A stretch of DNA of 64,000 nucleotides from Mycolicibacterium hodleri. Lineage in GTDB: Bacteria > Actinomycetota > Actinomycetes > Mycobacteriales > Mycobacteriaceae. Below the pieces are notes generated by a model that did not search any database, was not told the DNA's origin, and saw nothing but the letters and a program-made list of their open reading frames with translations. Made by a program: the position numbers and the translations under genes. Of the stretch, positions 28,665 through 37,621 are shown one piece after another. Position 1 is the first letter of the stretch. Every line of letters begins with the position of its first letter. The stretch spans positions 79,478 to 143,477 of the forward strand of contig NZ_JACKTL010000041.1 of assembly GCF_025822245.1 (NCBI RefSeq), given 5' to 3'.

Positions 28665-30089
28665 CTACTTGGGTCCGGAGTCGATGTCCTCGACGTCGAC
28701 CATCCGCGTCGACGTGATGCCGACGGCGCGGTTGATCGCCACCGTGAGCCCGAACAACAGGACGCCGAGGACCACCAGCGCGATCGCCAACACGTATTGC
28801 TGCAGGGGCCGGCCCGACAGCGGCAGCACCAGATAGGCCGAGGCCACGAAGCCGACCCACGGCAGCCACGTCGGCGTCCTGAAGTGATGGCCGTTCGCTT
28901 GAACGTCCTTGCGCAGCACCAGAACCGCGACGTTGACCACGGCGAACACCGCCAGCAGCAGGAGCGACGTGGTGCCGCCCAGGGTGGAGATCGCCTCGTC
29001 GTTGGCGAACGCCGTGACGTAGAGGATGAGTCCGAACGCGATCGAGGTGGTGAACAGGATTGCCACCCACGGAGTCCGGCGCGAGGGATGGACCGTGCCG
29101 AGCACCGGCGGCAGCACGTGTTGCTTGGCCATGCCGTAGATCAGCCGACTCGCCATCAGCATGTTGATCAGGGCGGTGTTCGCCACGGCGAACATCGAAA
29201 TGAAGGGCAGGATCTTCTCGATCGGCAGACCGGGTGCCCCGGCCTTGACCACCTCGACGAGCGGCGTCTCGCTGGCCTCGAGCGTGCCGATCGGGACCAG
29301 CGCCACCGCGACGACGGCGACCACGATGTACACGACGCCCGCGATGCCGAGGCCGGTGAGCAGCATCTTCGGGAAGATCTTCACCGGATCCTTGGTCTCC
29401 TCGGCCATGTTCACCGAGTCCTCGAACCCCACCATGGCGAAGAAGGCCAGCGACGTGGCAGTGGTGACGGCGAGGAACGCGTTCTTGTCCTCGGCGGTGT
29501 CGAAGGCGATCACCCGGGAGAAGTCCACCGCGTCACCACCCTGGGTGAACGCCCAGAAGCCGACGAAGATCACCAGCATCAGGCCGGTGATCTCGACGAT
29601 GGTGAGCACCACGTTGAGCTTCACGCTCTCGCCGACGCCGCGCAGGTTGACCGCGGCGACCATCACCATGAACAGCACCGCAACGGCGACGATTCCGGCC
29701 GTGCCCCAGTCGAATCCGAAGCCCTTGAAGAAGTTCGAGGCGAAGAACCGCGACGCGGTGGCCGCCGAGGTTATGCCCGAGCACATCACGATGAACGCGA
29801 CCAGGAACGTGACGAAGTGAATGCCGAACGCCTTGTGCGCGTAGAGCGCGGCACCCGCCGCCTGCGGGTACTTGGTGACCAGTTCCAGGTAGCTGAACGC
29901 GGTGACCATCGCGATGAGGAACGCCACCAGGAACGGCAGCCACGCGGCACCACCCACCTCGGCCGCCACGTCGCCGGTCAGCGCGTAGACACCGGTGCCG
30001 AGGATGTCTCCGACGATGAAGAGAAGCAACAGGCCAGGGCCCATCACGCGTTTCAGTCCGGGCTGTTCCTCGACGGTGGCCTGCGCCAT
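28665..30089 (-). CDS. APC superfamily amino acid/amine permease
   Basis: 474 residues with about 12 membrane segments. The N-terminal GPGLLLLFIVGDILGTGVYA is the APC TM1 glycine-rich substrate loop; GFEDSVNMAEETKDP lies after TM6, as in cationic amino acid transporters. Likely imports an amino acid or amine. ATG with GGGAGG 7-8 nt upstream, so it has its own leader. Convergent with the PhyH gene, whose stop abuts its own. Confidence 0.9.
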   Translation of the reverse strand: MAQATVEEQPGLKRVMGPGLLLLFIVGDILGTGVYALTGDVAAEVGGAAWLPFLVAFLIAMVTAFSYLELVTKYPQAAGAALYAHKAFGIHFVTFLVAFIVMCSGITSAATASRFFASNFFKGFGFDWGTAGIVAVAVLFMVMVAAVNLRGVGESVKLNVVLTIVEITGLMLVIFVGFWAFTQGGDAVDFSRVIAFDTAEDKNAFLAVTTATSLAFFAMVGFEDSVNMAEETKDPVKIFPKMLLTGLGIAGVVYIVVAVVAVALVPIGTLEASETPLVEVVKAGAPGLPIEKILPFISMFAVANTALINMLMASRLIYGMAKQHVLPPVLGTVHPSRRTPWVAILFTTSIAFGLILYVTAFANDEAISTLGGTTSLLLLAVFAVVNVAVLVLRKDVQANGHHFRTPTWLPWVGFVASAYLVLPLSGRPLQQYVLAIALVVLGVLLFGLTVAINRAVGITSTRMVDVEDIDSGPK

Positions 30090-30143
30090 GACGCCTCCCT
30101 GATGGTTCGCTGTGAGTCAGGGTCCAACCATTGCAGGAAAAGG

Positions 30144-30625
30144 TCAATCACGCACTGCCATCCACTCGCGCGACGTGTCCGTCATCGCCGAGACCTCGGC
30201 GAGGAACCTCGCCACCATGGCGGCGTCCTGTGGCCGTTGCCACCCGAACGTGGTCGGCCGTTGCGCCCGGTCGTGCCAGAAGTGCGGCGAGTGCGACGCA
30301 GGCCGGGTCGCGACCAGCCAGACCGCGGTGTCGCCGCCGTCGGCGGCGTCGCGAAGGATCGGCCCGGTGAGCTTCTCGAACGTCGGAAGGGCTTCGGAGA
30401 CAGCGGGAGTCCTCGCCCATCCGGGATGCATGCTCTCGACGCGCAAGCGGCCATCGCCTCGCCGAGACCGGACGTGGCCCCGGTGACGACGACGCGCTTG
30501 CCGGCCATCGACGTCGGGCTGGGGTCAGCGGGCCACCAGAGCCTGCGCACGCCCGACCCGATCTTGGAATGGCCCAGCACGACTGAACGGTCCAGAGCGG
30601 CGTCGACCAGGTTGGTGAGGAACAT
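30144..30625 (-). pseudogene. SDR pseudogene with internal deletion
   Basis: The N-terminal part reads MFLTNLVDAALDRSVVLGHS through MAGKRVVVTGATSGLGEAMA, an SDR cofactor site. Straight after this, in another frame, comes RVESMHPGWARTPAV through FWHDRAQRPTTFGW, the C-terminus of the same SDR family. The middle, with the catalytic Tyr-Lys region (roughly 150 residues of an approximately 310-residue protein), is missing. Frame shift plus deletion means no active enzyme. It sits 13 bp after a TetR gene that may once have regulated it. Confidence 0.8.
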
Positions 30626-30638
30626 GCCCCGAACGTGC

Positions 30639-31250
30639 TCAGCCGAAGGGCGCGAGCACGTCGATGACGTCGACGAGCGTCGCGCGGGCGGCGGCCCTCG
30701 GACCGTCCCCCACGCCGACGAGGGACGCGACGACCGCGCCGTCGACCGCGCACACCAAGGCCGTCATCAACTCCGCCCGCACGGACCGCCCGGAGCGCTC
30801 CACCACCTCGACAACGGCCTCGGTCCGCTGCTTCATGATGCGGCGCTGGACGTCGCGCAGCCCGGGTTGACGGGCGCAGGCGATGTAGCGCTCGTAACGC
30901 GAGATCAACTGTTCGGAGACCCGGGTGTCGGGTCCGTCGCCAACCAGGAAGTCGACCAGGACGTCGGCCGTCGACTCGGCGCCACGCTTGCGCCGCGGGA
31001 GGGCGGCGACCCGGGTGTCCAGGATCTCGGCCTCCCGGATGCCGACGTACTCGACGGCGCGCTCGACGAGGTCGTCGAGGGACGAGAAGTAGTACGTCGT
31101 GGAGGCCAGCGGCAGGCCCGCCCGGCGGGCGACGGCACGATGCCGGACCGCGTCGAAGCCACCTTCGCACAACAGCTCGGCGGCCGCGCTGACCAGCGCG
31201 TACCGTCGCCTCTCCCCCTTGGGGGTGACCGCTGCCGTCACGTGTTGCAT
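30639..31250 (-). CDS. TetR family transcriptional regulator
   Basis: 203 residues from ATG 31250 (MQHVTAAVTPKGERRR). The N-terminal helix-turn-helix AARRAGLPLASTTYYFSSLDDL-type segment (here ARRAGLPLASTTYYF) is typical; the C-terminal ligand domain is helical. Divergent from the DoxX-like and esterase genes across 70 bp that contain an inverted repeat (31264-31280), the likely operator. Downstream lies a broken SDR gene. H37Rv counterpart from memory: Rv0775. Confidence 0.88.
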   Translation of the reverse strand: MQHVTAAVTPKGERRRYALVSAAAELLCEGGFDAVRHRAVARRAGLPLASTTYYFSSLDDLVERAVEYVGIREAEILDTRVAALPRRKRGAESTADVLVDFLVGDGPDTRVSEQLISRYERYIACARQPGLRDVQRRIMKQRTEAVVEVVERSGRSVRAELMTALVCAVDGAVVASLVGVGDGPRAAARATLVDVIDVLAPFG

Positions 31251-31263
31251 GCTGCCAGCAACG

Positions 31264-31280
31264 GCCCCACGGTATGGGGC
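31264..31280. promoter_or_regulatory. Inverted repeat GCCCCA-N5-TGGGGC, candidate TetR operator
   Basis: Perfect 6 bp arms with a 5 bp spacer, in the 70 bp gap between the divergent TetR gene and the DoxX-like gene. Position and symmetry fit a TetR operator controlling both directions. GC-only arms could arise by chance. Confidence 0.45.
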
Positions 31281-31320
31281 TTTCGGCAGACTGCAAGGCT
31301 GCGAACGGAAAGCGAGGCCC

Positions 31321-31755
31321 ATGCGCACACCCGTGTCAGACCCACCCGCCACATCTGTCCCGCGAGTGCTCGCTCGGCTCGCATTGGGGGCCGCCCTGGT
31401 GTTCGCCGGAGTCAGCCATCTGACCTTCGCTCGGGATTCCTTCTACGCCCAGGTGCCGCCGTGGCTGCCGCTCGACGCCACCTTCGTCATCGTCGCCTCG
31501 GGGGTCGTGGAGATCGCCCTCGGCGCCGCCGTTCTCCTCGTGCGACGACGACGCGCCCAGGTCGGCTGGGCCGTTGCCGCGCTGTTCGTCCTGGTGTTTC
31601 CCGGAAACGTGTCGCAGTTCGTCACCCACAGCGCCGCGTTCGGGCTGAACTCCGACCTGTCCCGCGGCATCCGGCTGCTCTTCCAGCCGCTGTTGGTGGT
31701 CTGGGCCCTGTGGTGCACCGGCGCTTGGAGGGCGCTGCGGGCGTCGACGGCATGA
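31321..31755 (+). CDS. DoxX-like small membrane protein
   Basis: 144 residues from ATG 31321, four membrane segments: VLARLALGAALVFAGVSHL, ATFVIVASGVVEIALGAAVLL, VGWAVAALFVLVFPGNVSQF and LLFQPLLVVWALWCTG. The G-VSHL and PLDATFV pattern fits the DoxX family. Function in mycobacteria uncertain; some DoxX proteins act in redox or sulfur stress. TGA overlaps the esterase ATG. Confidence 0.8.
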   Translation: MRTPVSDPPATSVPRVLARLALGAALVFAGVSHLTFARDSFYAQVPPWLPLDATFVIVASGVVEIALGAAVLLVRRRRAQVGWAVAALFVLVFPGNVSQFVTHSAAFGLNSDLSRGIRLLFQPLLVVWALWCTGAWRALRASTA

Positions 31756-32666
31756 TGGCCCGCATGACAGCCAAGCTGAGCCGTCGCGCCATCCTGCGAC
31801 TCGGCGTCGGAGCCGCGGCGGGTGCCGTGGGCGCGTACGCCGTCAGTTCGTCGTTGAGCCAGGCCCCGGTGAGCCGGCCGCCGGTCGCCATGACCGGGAT
31901 CGGCGCACCGCTGGCGCCGCCCCGCCCTCCGGTGCCCCTCGAACCACCGGCCCCAGCCCCGACCTACGTCACCGGGTCGTTCGTGTCCGCGGCCCGCGGC
32001 GGCGTGACGACCAATTGGGCGATCGCCCGGCCGCCGGGACAGACCGGTCCGCTGCGTCCGGTGATCGCCCTGCACGGCAAGGGGCAGGACGCGGCGGGGG
32101 TGATGGCGGGCGGTGTCGAGCAGGGTCTCGCCCAGGCCGTCGCGGCCGGCATTCCGCCGTTCGCCGTCGTCGCCGTCGACGGGGGCGGAAGCTATTGGCA
32201 TGCAAGGACCTCCGGCGAGGACTCCGGCAAGATGGTCCTCGACGAGCTGATTCCCATGCTGGGCGACCAGGGCCTGGACACCTCGCGTGTCGGCTTCCTC
32301 GGCTGGTCGATGGGCGGCTACGGCGCCCTGCTGCTCGGCTCGAGGCTCGGTCCGGCCCGGACGGCGGCGATCTGCGCGGTCAGCCCGGCACTGTGGACGT
32401 CGTCGGGCGCGACGGCCCCCGGCGCCTTCGACGGGGAGGCCGACTTCGCCGCGAACAGCGTGTGGGGGCTGCCGAACCTGGGGTCGATTCCGATCAGAGT
32501 CGACTGCGGCGACAGCGATCCGTTCTACGCCGCCACCAAGCAGTTCATCGGGCAGCTACCCAACCCGCCCTCGGGTGGGTTCTCCCCCGGCGGCCACGAC
32601 GGCGCCTTCTGGAGTTCACAGCTGCCCGCCGAAATCGCCTGGATGGCACCGATTCTCGTCGCCTAG
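31752..32666 (+). CDS. Exported alpha/beta-hydrolase esterase (esterase D/antigen 85-like fold)
   Basis: 304 residues from ATG 31752, overlapping the DoxX stop. N-terminal KLSRRAILRLGVGAAAGAVGAYA is a twin-arginine-like signal, followed by a Pro-rich linker. The catalytic domain has LHGKGQDAAG (oxyanion region), nucleophile Ser in GWSMGGYGALLL, Asp in RVDCGDSDPF and His in FSPGGHDGAFW. Probably a cell-wall lipid or ester hydrolase. H37Rv counterpart from memory: Rv0774c. Confidence 0.88.
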   Translation: MMARMTAKLSRRAILRLGVGAAAGAVGAYAVSSSLSQAPVSRPPVAMTGIGAPLAPPRPPVPLEPPAPAPTYVTGSFVSAARGGVTTNWAIARPPGQTGPLRPVIALHGKGQDAAGVMAGGVEQGLAQAVAAGIPPFAVVAVDGGGSYWHARTSGEDSGKMVLDELIPMLGDQGLDTSRVGFLGWSMGGYGALLLGSRLGPARTAAICAVSPALWTSSGATAPGAFDGEADFAANSVWGLPNLGSIPIRVDCGDSDPFYAATKQFIGQLPNPPSGGFSPGGHDGAFWSSQLPAEIAWMAPILVA

Positions 32667-32670
32667 CTGG

Positions 32671-33939
32671 CTACTGCCCGACGCGACCTTCGGCCGCAGC
32701 CAACCCGATGTCGGTGCGAAAGTGGCCGCCGGGCAGGCGAATTCCCGCCATGACGGCGTAGGCCGCGTCGCGGGCGGCGGCGAGATCGGCACCGGTGCCG
32801 ACGACGGACAGGACCCTGCCGCCCGAGGACACGACGGCGCCGTCCTCACGCCTGGCGGTACCCGCGTGCAGCACGCCCGGCGCGTCCGAACCGGTGATGA
32901 CGTCGCCAACGCGAGGTCGCCCCGGGTAGTTCTCGGCGGCCAGTACCACCGTCACCGCGGACCCGTCGCGCCACTGCAGCGGCGGTAGGGCGGCCAGCTC
33001 ACCGACGGCGGCGGCGCGCAGCAGCTGCCCCAGGGGGCTCTCCAACAGCGCAAGCACCGCCTGGGTCTCGGGATCGCCGAAGCGGCAGTTGAACTCGACG
33101 ACGGCGGGGCCGCGGGAGGTGATCGCCAACCCGGCGTACAGCAGGCCTGAGAACGGGCATCCGCGCGCGACCAGTTCGGCGGCAACGGGTTTCACGACGT
33201 CGTCGACGATGGCAGCCAGGACGTCGGCCGGCAACCAGGGCAGCGGCGTATAGGCGCCCATGCCGCCGGTGTTGGGTCCGGCGTCGCCGTCGCCGACCCG
33301 CTTGAAGTCCTGTGCGGGTAGCAGCGGCACCACCGTCTCGCCGTCGACGACGCAGAACAGCGAGACCTCGGGGCCGTCGAGGAACGACTCGAGCAGCACG
33401 GGGTGCCCGGAATCCAGCAGGCTCGCCGCGTGCGCACGGGCGGCGAGGCGGTCGACCGTCACCACCACGCCCTTTCCGGCGGCCAGCCCGTCGTCCTTGA
33501 CCACCCAGGCGTGATCGCCCGCGGGCGGGCCGAAGCGATCCAGCGCGGCGTCGAGACGGGCGGGGTTGTCCACGATCTCACTGCGCGCGGTGCGCACGCC
33601 TGCGGCGTCCATCACGTCCTTGGCGAAGGACTTCGCGCCTTCGATGCGGGCGGCGTCCTTCGACGGCCCGAAACAGGCGATGCCGGCCGCGCGCACGGCG
33701 TCGGCGACGCCGAGGACCAGCGGCACCTCGGGCCCGATGACGACGAGGTCGGCGTCGATGCGCTTGGCCAGTTTCACCACGTCGTCCCCGGAGGTGACGT
33801 CGACGTCGTATTGCTCGGCGATCGACGCCGTGCCCGCGTTCCCGGGTGCCACGGCGAGCGCCTCCACCTCGGGGTCGCGACGCAGCGCGAGCAGCAGCGC
33901 ATGTTCACGGGCACCGGATCCGACCACGAGGACTCGCAC
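32671..33939 (-). CDS. purD: PurD, phosphoribosylamine-glycine ligase
   Basis: 422 residues from GTG 33939 ([19 protein letters not shown]). ATP-grasp enzyme for the second step of purine synthesis: [16 protein letters not shown], then [15 protein letters not shown] and [19 protein letters not shown] with the metal-binding Glu/Asn. TAGGGT lies 8 nt before the GTG. Convergent with the esterase gene, 4 bp apart. H37Rv counterpart from memory: Rv0772. Confidence 0.97.
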   Translation of the reverse strand: MRVLVVGSGAREHALLLALRRDPEVEALAVAPGNAGTASIAEQYDVDVTSGDDVVKLAKRIDADLVVIGPEVPLVLGVADAVRAAGIACFGPSKDAARIEGAKSFAKDVMDAAGVRTARSEIVDNPARLDAALDRFGPPAGDHAWVVKDDGLAAGKGVVVTVDRLAARAHAASLLDSGHPVLLESFLDGPEVSLFCVVDGETVVPLLPAQDFKRVGDGDAGPNTGGMGAYTPLPWLPADVLAAIVDDVVKPVAAELVARGCPFSGLLYAGLAITSRGPAVVEFNCRFGDPETQAVLALLESPLGQLLRAAAVGELAALPPLQWRDGSAVTVVLAAENYPGRPRVGDVITGSDAPGVLHAGTARREDGAVVSSGGRVLSVVGTGADLAAARDAAYAVMAGIRLPGGHFRTDIGLAAAEGRVGQ

Positions 33940-33947
33940 GGTCGTCA

Positions 33948-33953
33948 ACCCTA
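33948..33953 (-). promoter_or_regulatory. -10 hexamer TAGGGT for purD
   Basis: TAGGGT on the minus strand, 8 nt before the purD GTG, in the gap with the divergent P450 gene. Matches the short spacing of the other pur promoters here. Confidence 0.45.
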
Positions 33954-33992
33954 AACCTTCGAAACACGGCCATACACTTCGAGCCAAGATGT

Positions 33993-35240
33993 ATGGTCAA
34001 TCTCGTGACCACGATGCAGAACGGGTGCCCCTTCGGAGCCGGGTACGACTTCACCGATCCCGACGTCCTGCTCCGGGGGATCCCGGTGACGGAGTTCGCG
34101 CAACTGCGCAAGACCGCCCCCGTCTGGTGGAACGAACAACGAGAGTCGATATTCGACGACGGCGGCTACTGGGTGATCAGCCGACACGAGGACATCAAGG
34201 CCATCTCGCGCAATGGCGACCTGTGGTCGACCAACCGCAAGGGCGCGGTGATGCGTCTGCCCGACGGCGTGACCGCCGAGCAGCTCGACCTGACGAAGGC
34301 GCTGCTGATCAACCACGACGCCCCCGAGCACACCCGGCTGCGCAAGATCGTCTCGCGCCTGTTCACGCCGCGCTCGGTGGCCGCACTCGAGGAGAAGCTC
34401 GCCGTCGCGGCCCGCGAGATCGTGGCCGAGGCCGCGGCGAAGGACGGCGGCAACTTCGTCGACGACATCGCCACCAGGCTGCCGCTGCTGGCCATCGCCG
34501 ACCTGATCGGCGTGCCGGAGTCCGATCGCGAGAAGTTGTTCCACTGGACCAACTGCATCATGAACACCGACGACCCGGACTTCGACTCCGACCCCACGAT
34601 GGCCAACGCCGAACTCATGGGCTACGCCTACAACATGGCCGAGGAGCGCAGGCGCTGCCCGGCCGACGACATCGTCACCCGGCTCATCCAGGCCGACATC
34701 GACGGCGAGGCGATGGGCGACGTCGAATTCGCGTTCTTCGTCATCCTGCTGGCCGTGGCCGGCAACGAGACCACCCGCAACGCCATGACCCACGGCATGA
34801 ACGCCTTCTTCGACAACCCAGACCAGTGGGAGCTGTTCAAGAAGGAGCGCCCCGCGACGGCGGTGGACGAGATCGTCCGCTGGGCCACCCCGGTGCACTG
34901 CTTCCAGCGCACGGCCCTGGCCGACGTCGAGTTCGGTGACGTCACGATCGAGGAGGGGCAGCGAGCCGGTCTCTTCTACAGCTCCGCCAACTTCGACGAG
35001 TCCGTCTTCGAGCGGCCCTTCGAGTTCGACGTGCTGCGCAACCCCAACCCGCACTTGGCCTTCGGGGGCAACGGCGCACACTTCTGCATCGGCGCCAACC
35101 TCGCCCGCATGGAGATCAAGCTGATCTTCAACGAGCTCGCCGACCAAATCCCCGACATCGCCAGAGTCGCCGAACCGCAACGGCTTCGATCGGGTTGGAT
35201 CAACGGCGTCAAGGAGCTGTCGGTCTCCTACCGAGGCTGA
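33993..35240 (+). CDS. Cytochrome P450, CYP125-like
   Basis: 415 residues from ATG 33993; GTG 34005 and ATG 34014 are alternative starts. I-helix [12 protein letters not shown]-helix EIVRW and haem loop [17 protein letters not shown]. The N-terminus ([24 protein letters not shown] region) and the C-terminal [15 protein letters not shown] resemble CYP125, the cholesterol C26/C27 monooxygenase, so a sterol or branched lipid substrate is likely. No ferredoxin gene adjoins it. Followed on the same strand by a TetR gene. Confidence 0.85.
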   Translation: MVNLVTTMQNGCPFGAGYDFTDPDVLLRGIPVTEFAQLRKTAPVWWNEQRESIFDDGGYWVISRHEDIKAISRNGDLWSTNRKGAVMRLPDGVTAEQLDLTKALLINHDAPEHTRLRKIVSRLFTPRSVAALEEKLAVAAREIVAEAAAKDGGNFVDDIATRLPLLAIADLIGVPESDREKLFHWTNCIMNTDDPDFDSDPTMANAELMGYAYNMAEERRRCPADDIVTRLIQADIDGEAMGDVEFAFFVILLAVAGNETTRNAMTHGMNAFFDNPDQWELFKKERPATAVDEIVRWATPVHCFQRTALADVEFGDVTIEEGQRAGLFYSSANFDESVFERPFEFDVLRNPNPHLAFGGNGAHFCIGANLARMEIKLIFNELADQIPDIARVAEPQRLRSGWINGVKELSVSYRG

Positions 35241-35253
35241 CGCGGCGTCCGGT

Positions 35254-35259
35254 TACGAT
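35254..35259 (+). promoter_or_regulatory. -10 hexamer TACGAT for leaderless TetR gene
   Basis: TACGAT followed by exactly 7 nt and GTG 35267; it lies in the 26 bp after the P450 stop. Fits leaderless transcription and fixes the TetR start. Confidence 0.6.
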
Positions 35260-35266
35260 TTCCGGC

Positions 35267-35884
35267 GTGCGCACCCACGGCTGGTCTGGATCGGCGCCCG
35301 CGACCGACGACGAGGCCGTGGCGCGAATTCTGGACGCCGCGAGCAAGGCCGTCGACGAGCGCGGTGCCGACGTCAGCATCGCCGACGTCGCCCGCACCCT
35401 CGGCGTCACCCGGCAGACCGTGTACCGGTACTTCGCCAGCACCGAAGCACTTCTGGTGGCCGCCGCCGTGCACGCCGCCGACGACTTCCTCGAGCGGCTG
35501 GCCGAACACCTGCGAGGTCTCACCGACCCGGTCGACGCCGTCACCGAGGCCATCGCGGCCGCGCTGGAGTGGCTGCCGAAGGACAAGCACATCGGGCTTC
35601 TGATCGCACCGGGTCGCGCCGACGAACACACCGCATCCGTCACCTCCGACGTCGCACTGCAATTCGCGAACGCCATGCTGCGCCGGTTCGACGTCGACTG
35701 GGCAGGCCACGGCTTCTCCGACGCGGAACTCGACGGGCTCGCCGAGCACCTGCTGCGGATCATCCAGTCGTTCGTCATCGACCCCGGCCGGCCGCCCCGC
35801 ACCGGGGAGGCGCTCCGGGCGTACCTCAGGCGGTGGGTGGGCAGCGCCATTTTGCCGCCGGGTGGGGGCTTCGACCCGTCCTAG
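35267..35884 (+). CDS. TetR family transcriptional regulator
   Basis: 205 residues from GTG 35267 (MRTHGWSGSAPATDDE). Helix-turn-helix DVARTLGVTRQTVYRYFAS at about 44-62, then a helical ligand domain. Downstream of the CYP125-like gene and likely its regulator or co-transcribed with it, although it has its own leaderless -10. Its stop codon is reused by the -10 of the next gene. Confidence 0.88.
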   Translation: MRTHGWSGSAPATDDEAVARILDAASKAVDERGADVSIADVARTLGVTRQTVYRYFASTEALLVAAAVHAADDFLERLAEHLRGLTDPVDAVTEAIAAALEWLPKDKHIGLLIAPGRADEHTASVTSDVALQFANAMLRRFDVDWAGHGFSDAELDGLAEHLLRIIQSFVIDPGRPPRTGEALRAYLRRWVGSAILPPGGGFDPS

Positions 35885-35887
35885 ACT
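35882..35887 (+). promoter_or_regulatory. -10 hexamer TAGACT for the EspA/EspE-like gene
   Basis: TAGACT begins with the TetR stop TAG and is followed by exactly 7 nt and GTG 35895. The same hexamer occurs before other short-leader genes at 51351 and 56877. Confidence 0.6.
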
Positions 35888-35894
35888 CGGTGGC

Positions 35895-36398
35895 GTGAGC
35901 GCAATGGACGGGTTCCGCTCGACGTGGTCCCGGGCGAATGACACCTTCGGCGACGGCGTGCCCGCCTCCGGAGCGGAGTTCGACCAGAGCGGTGCGCTGC
36001 GCGAGATGCAGGCCGCCGTCGAGACGGCGGCCCCCGGGTGCGGATGGACGGGTGCCGCGTCGGCCTCCTACTCGGAGGCGAATGCGCGCCACGCCGCCGT
36101 CTTGGGCGACATCGCAGACCTGGACCGACGATTCGCCGCCGAGGTGGACCGATCCGCCGCCGTGGTGATCGCAGGCCGGCGCGAACTCGGTCGACTGCGG
36201 ACGTGGGTGACCGACGCCGCCGCGGCCACCCCACGAGGTCAATCCGGCGAGTGGATGCGAATGATCATCGCCGCCAAGGGAATCGGCCGCGTCGGTCAGA
36301 CCGTCCAGCAGGCCGCCGCCGAGATGGGCGTCATCGGGCGACGGCTGACCAGCCTCGCCGAGGAGTACGACGAGCTACCGGGGGTGCGCGACCGCTAG
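35895..36398 (+). CDS. EspA/EspE-like type VII secretion substrate candidate
   Basis: 167 residues from GTG 35895. Helical, with a W-x-G turn (GCGWTGAASASYSEANARHAA, about 50-70) followed by a long helix (VLGDIADLDRRFAAEVDRSAAVV) and GRRELGRLRTWV. This matches the N-terminal hairpin of the EspA/EspE group of ESX-1 substrates. No ESX genes adjoin it and the protein is short compared with EspA/EspE, so it is an orphan or partner-type member. Stop overlaps the convergent gene at 36395. Confidence 0.7.
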   Translation: MSAMDGFRSTWSRANDTFGDGVPASGAEFDQSGALREMQAAVETAAPGCGWTGAASASYSEANARHAAVLGDIADLDRRFAAEVDRSAAVVIAGRRELGRLRTWVTDAAAATPRGQSGEWMRMIIAAKGIGRVGQTVQQAAAEMGVIGRRLTSLAEEYDELPGVRDR

Positions 36399-37621
36399 AC
36401 CACCGTCAGCGGCAACGACTTTCGCTCCTGGAACACCCAGGACGCGCCGCCGGAGAACTTGGTGACGGCGACTTCGCCGAGTTCCTTTGCTGGCGTGTCG
36501 GAGTCGATCACGCGCACGGTCCAGTCGGTCTCGGTCCCGGACACCTCGGCCCGCAGGTGCGGGTCGACGGCCTGCACGATGGCCTGCAGCGGCAGGTCGG
36601 CCATCGGCGACACCAACGAGATCCACGAGCCGTCCTCGTAGGCGGGCGAGCGGCGGACGTGAACGAAGTCCGGGTCGACGACGGCCGACACGTAGGCCGC
36701 CGGGTTCAGCAGCGGGTGCAGTTCGAGGACGCGCAGCGCACCCCTGACGTCGCGCGACAAGCCGAGTGCCCGGTGGATGCGCTCGGCGGCGACCCCGGCG
36801 ATCCCGATCAGCTGTTTGGTGCGGATGGACCTCTCGAGCGCCTGGTCGTCCTTCGCTCGGGCACGGACCGCCAGGGTGAAGGACAGCACCAGCAGGTGCA
36901 TCTGCAGGCAGACCTCGTCGGCGATGCGCACCAGCGCGGAGTGCGAGAACGCCCCGAAGTCGACGTCGGCCAGCAGCTCACCCGAGTAGTCGGCCGCCCC
37001 CTCGTCGTCCGGGTCGATCGCCGCCAGCTCGCACGAGTGCGCGTGGCTGGCCGCGACGACGTCCATCGCCGGAATGAACGGAACCTCCGGGTAGGACTCG
37101 TCGATGATGACGGTCCACGCGCAGTGCGGCGTCCGGCCGGACGGAATCCGGGGTGGCCGGTGGATCGGGCGCACCTGGGCCTTGCGGTTGGTGGCCAGCG
37201 CGGTGGCGTCGAACGTCGGGTCCTCGATGTCGTGGCACATCCCGTGGACGTAGTCGTCGCCCATCGGCTCCACGTCGAGCAGCGCACCACAGTGGTCGAG
37301 GTGGAACTCCCCGTGCCACCGGTCGTGCACGGTGTAGCGGAAGTCCATGAACTGGGGCGGCGCACCGATGTCGAGCTGCAGACCCTTGAACAACGTGAAG
37401 ATATCGGTGCCCTCGTACTTGAGCGCCTTTTGCATCCGCCTGGTGTACAGCGGACTGGACGCCGCCCACTCCTCGATGGCGATCTGCAACATCTCGTCGC
37501 GGCCCCACGCGCTGATGCAGTGCGCCATCCCCGAGCGGTCGATCAGCTGGCCGATCAACAGCAGCTCCGGCACCAGGGTGGCGAGCTCTTCGCGCGACAG
37601 CGCGGCATACCTACTCGTCAT
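36395..37621 (-). CDS. Conserved protein of unknown function, last gene of aldA operon
   Basis: 408 residues from ATG 37621, overlapping the CMD-family gene by 11 bp, with GGGGAAG upstream as ribosome site. The sequence has several His/Cys-rich segments (WHGEFHLDHCGALLDVEPMGDDYVHGMCHDIEDP-region, CHDIEDPTFD), which could bind metal. No signal peptide or membrane segment. Family not recognised. Co-transcription with aldA, SDR and CMD genes suggests a role in the same lipid or aromatic oxidation route. Confidence 0.8.
   Translation of the reverse strand: MTSRYAALSREELATLVPELLLIGQLIDRSGMAHCISAWGRDEMLQIAIEEWAASSPLYTRRMQKALKYEGTDIFTLFKGLQLDIGAPPQFMDFRYTVHDRWHGEFHLDHCGALLDVEPMGDDYVHGMCHDIEDPTFDATALATNRKAQVRPIHRPPRIPSGRTPHCAWTVIIDESYPEVPFIPAMDVVAASHAHSCELAAIDPDDEGAADYSGELLADVDFGAFSHSALVRIADEVCLQMHLLVLSFTLAVRARAKDDQALERSIRTKQLIGIAGVAAERIHRALGLSRDVRGALRVLELHPLLNPAAYVSAVVDPDFVHVRRSPAYEDGSWISLVSPMADLPLQAIVQAVDPHLRAEVSGTETDWTVRVIDSDTPAKELGEVAVTKFSGGASWVFQERKSLPLTVV

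Noticed and set aside
28797..31751. Upstream two thirds of a 1289-residue plus-strand open frame
   Set aside because: Lies antisense to the permease and TetR genes; only the last 304 codons (from 31752) encode a recognisable esterase with signal peptide.
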